DNA of 6,823 bases from Capsulimonas sp. Its GTDB lineage: Bacteria > Armatimonadota > Armatimonadia > Armatimonadales > Capsulimonadaceae. This document shows, piece after piece, positions 5,826 through 6,823 of the stretch. The translations under genes and the position numbers were made by a program. Below the pieces are notes generated by a model. That model was not told the origin of the DNA. It made no database searches and worked only from the letters and a program-made list of their open reading frames with translations. The stretch spans positions 1-6,823 of the forward strand of contig JAOQAA010000129.1 of the NCBI GenBank assembly GCA_025963815.1, read 5' to 3'. Position 1 is the first letter of the stretch, and each line of letters starts with the position of its first letter.

Positions 5826-6722
5826 TTAGGAGCCTGCGGCCATCTTCAAGAATTCTTTCGCGCTTTCAAACTTCTGCAGCGTCTCTGCTTCAATGCTCTC
5901 CCAGACGGCGGGCGGCAGCGCCAGCCACTGCTGGACTTCCGGAGCGAGAGTCGGCGCGATATCGTCTCCGGCAAAGCCCAGCTTCAATTTGTGCGCGATC
6001 CGGTCGGCGGCGTGAACAATCGCCGTAATCTCAAAATGGTCTTTCGCGAACGCCGGCTGGTGGTGGAGAGTGATCATGGAGGTGAGCGAAGGCGGCAGGT
6101 TCCACTTCTCCGCGATCCGCTTGCCGACGAGTGGATGCCCTACCCCCAGCGCTGTTTTTTCGGATTCCCAAATGGAAATCTTCGCGGCGCGCGCTAGCTT
6201 GATTGCGATGGCGTACTGATCGGGGAAATACTGATCGAGAAACAATTTGCCGATGTCGTGCAGCAGGCCGCCAACAAACACTTCCTCGGCGAGCTTGGTC
6301 GGGATCGACTTGCGCTTCGCGATGACGCCCGCAGCGACGGCGACCCCAATGGAATGCGACCAGAACATCTGGCGGTCCAGGGCGGTCGGCGCTCCGTTTC
6401 CGTCGAAGCTGTTGAAAACTCCCAGCGACGTCACCAGATTGCGCACGGTGTTGAAGCCGAGAATGACAACAGCATGCGTGATCGTGGTAATTCGGCGCGG
6501 AAATCCATAATACGACGAATTGACAAGACGCAGCACTTTACTGGCGATCGCCTGATCGCTGGAGATCAATCGATTGAGATCGGAGGCCGATGTCGTTGGA
6601 TCGTTGATCGTCTGCATGACGCGCACGACGACGGCCGGCAGCGGCGGCAAGTCTTGCAGCTCGTCCTCAATAATGCGCAGCAAGCGCTCTTGCTTGAGTT
6701 TTGTTTCGATTGTGGTGGCCAA
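5826..6722 (-). CDS. HDOD-domain signalling protein (upstream copy)
   Basis: I place the start at a TTG at 6722, giving 298 residues that align without gaps to the downstream copy from its first residue ((M)ATTIETKLKQE) with about 205 of 297 identities by hand count. GAGGAT at 6735-6730 lies 7 nt before this TTG. The frame also extends to a TTG at 6800, but that start lacks a ribosome site and adds 26 residues with no counterpart in the paralogue. Domain landmarks and the HD-type residues (His123, His155-Asp156, His196, His220/221, Asp240) match the sister protein. Identity is highest through residues 20-100 and 150-210 and falls from about residue 222, so the C-terminal part is the likely site of functional divergence. 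Its upstream promoter is not clear in the last 100 bp of the window. Confidence 0.9.
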   Translation of the reverse strand: MATTIETKLKQERLLRIIEDELQDLPPLPAVVVRVMQTINDPTTSASDLNRLISSDQAIASKVLRLVNSSYYGFPRRITTITHAVVILGFNTVRNLVTSLGVFNSFDGNGAPTALDRQMFWSHSIGVAVAAGVIAKRKSIPTKLAEEVFVGGLLHDIGKLFLDQYFPDQYAIAIKLARAAKISIWESEKTALGVGHPLVGKRIAEKWNLPPSLTSMITLHHQPAFAKDHFEITAIVHAADRIAHKLKLGFAGDDIAPTLAPEVQQWLALPPAVWESIEAETLQKFESAKEFLKMAAGS

Positions 6723-6735
6723 AGAACAGATCCTC

Positions 6736-6751
6736 GCACATCGATATGTGC
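6736..6751. repeat. Small inverted repeat just 5' of the HDOD ribosome-binding site
   Basis: GCACAT and ATGTGC form 6-bp complementary arms around CGAT, ending one base before the GAGGAT Shine-Dalgarno of the upstream HDOD gene. It could be an operator or a small mRNA stem affecting initiation at the TTG codon. A repeat of this size can occur by chance. Confidence 0.3.
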
Positions 6752-6823
6752 TGACTAGCAACGTTTCGGATAGATTGATTATCGGCGAAAATACGGGCAA
6801 ACTGGAGACGTGAGCCTTATTGC

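Noticed and set aside
5415..6197. Long plus-strand ORF of 260 codons antisense to both HDOD genes
   Set aside because: It spans the end of one HDOD gene, the intergenic gap and the start of the other, is rich in Arg/Gly/Gln as expected from antisense GC-rich codons, and shows no recognisable domain.
6723..6800. N-terminal extension of the upstream HDOD protein from the TTG at 6800
   Set aside because: No Shine-Dalgarno precedes it, the added 26 residues have no counterpart in the paralogue, and the TTG at 6722 has GAGGAT at the right distance.

Overview
The window is GC-rich bacterial chromosome carrying six CDSs plus the 3' end of a seventh. The best lineage clue is the pilin-like protein at 4014-4742. 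It joins a FTLIE prepilin leader, an [15 protein letters not shown] segment and a C-terminal H-x9-DG motif, a combination typical of the large pseudopilin families of Armatimonadota (Capsulimonas/Chthonomonas type) and Planctomycetota. I infer an Armatimonadota-like host; this rests on recalled family patterns, not on a search.

Layout. The plus strand runs 1-3945 and the minus strand 4014-6722, and the two halves converge on a strong bidirectional hairpin terminator at 3959-3999. Plus strand: the 3' end of an LutB-type iron-sulfur protein (1-523) abuts lutC (524-1228), giving part of a lactate-utilisation operon. Next comes a compact element of about 604 bp (1283-1886). It holds an IS200-like/REP-associated Y1 tyrosine transposase on the minus strand between two near-identical inverted repeats of about 70 bp, each with three consecutive hairpins. 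After a sigma70-like promoter follow a type I-beta DAHP synthase (2031-3062) and prephenate dehydrogenase TyrA (3067-3945), the entry and a tyrosine-branch step of aromatic amino acid synthesis, separated by 4 bp.

Minus strand, read right to left: two tandem HDOD-domain proteins (6722-5826 and 5783-4890), about 69% identical by hand count and clearly a local duplication, then the pilin-like gene (4742-4014). HDOD proteins often take part in signalling that touches motility and type IV pili, so their position upstream of a pilin-like gene is suggestive. A 147-bp AT-richer gap with its own promoter-like and repeat sequences separates them, so they need not share a transcript.

Most of the window is ordinary metabolism. 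The parts worth a second look are the transposase flanked by three-hairpin inverted repeats, one hairpin of which shows a compensatory base-pair change between copies; the duplicated HDOD pair, whose HD metal-ligand residues look intact; and the repeat-rich region upstream of the pilin-like gene. I see no CRISPR array, tRNA, rRNA, riboswitch or defence cassette.
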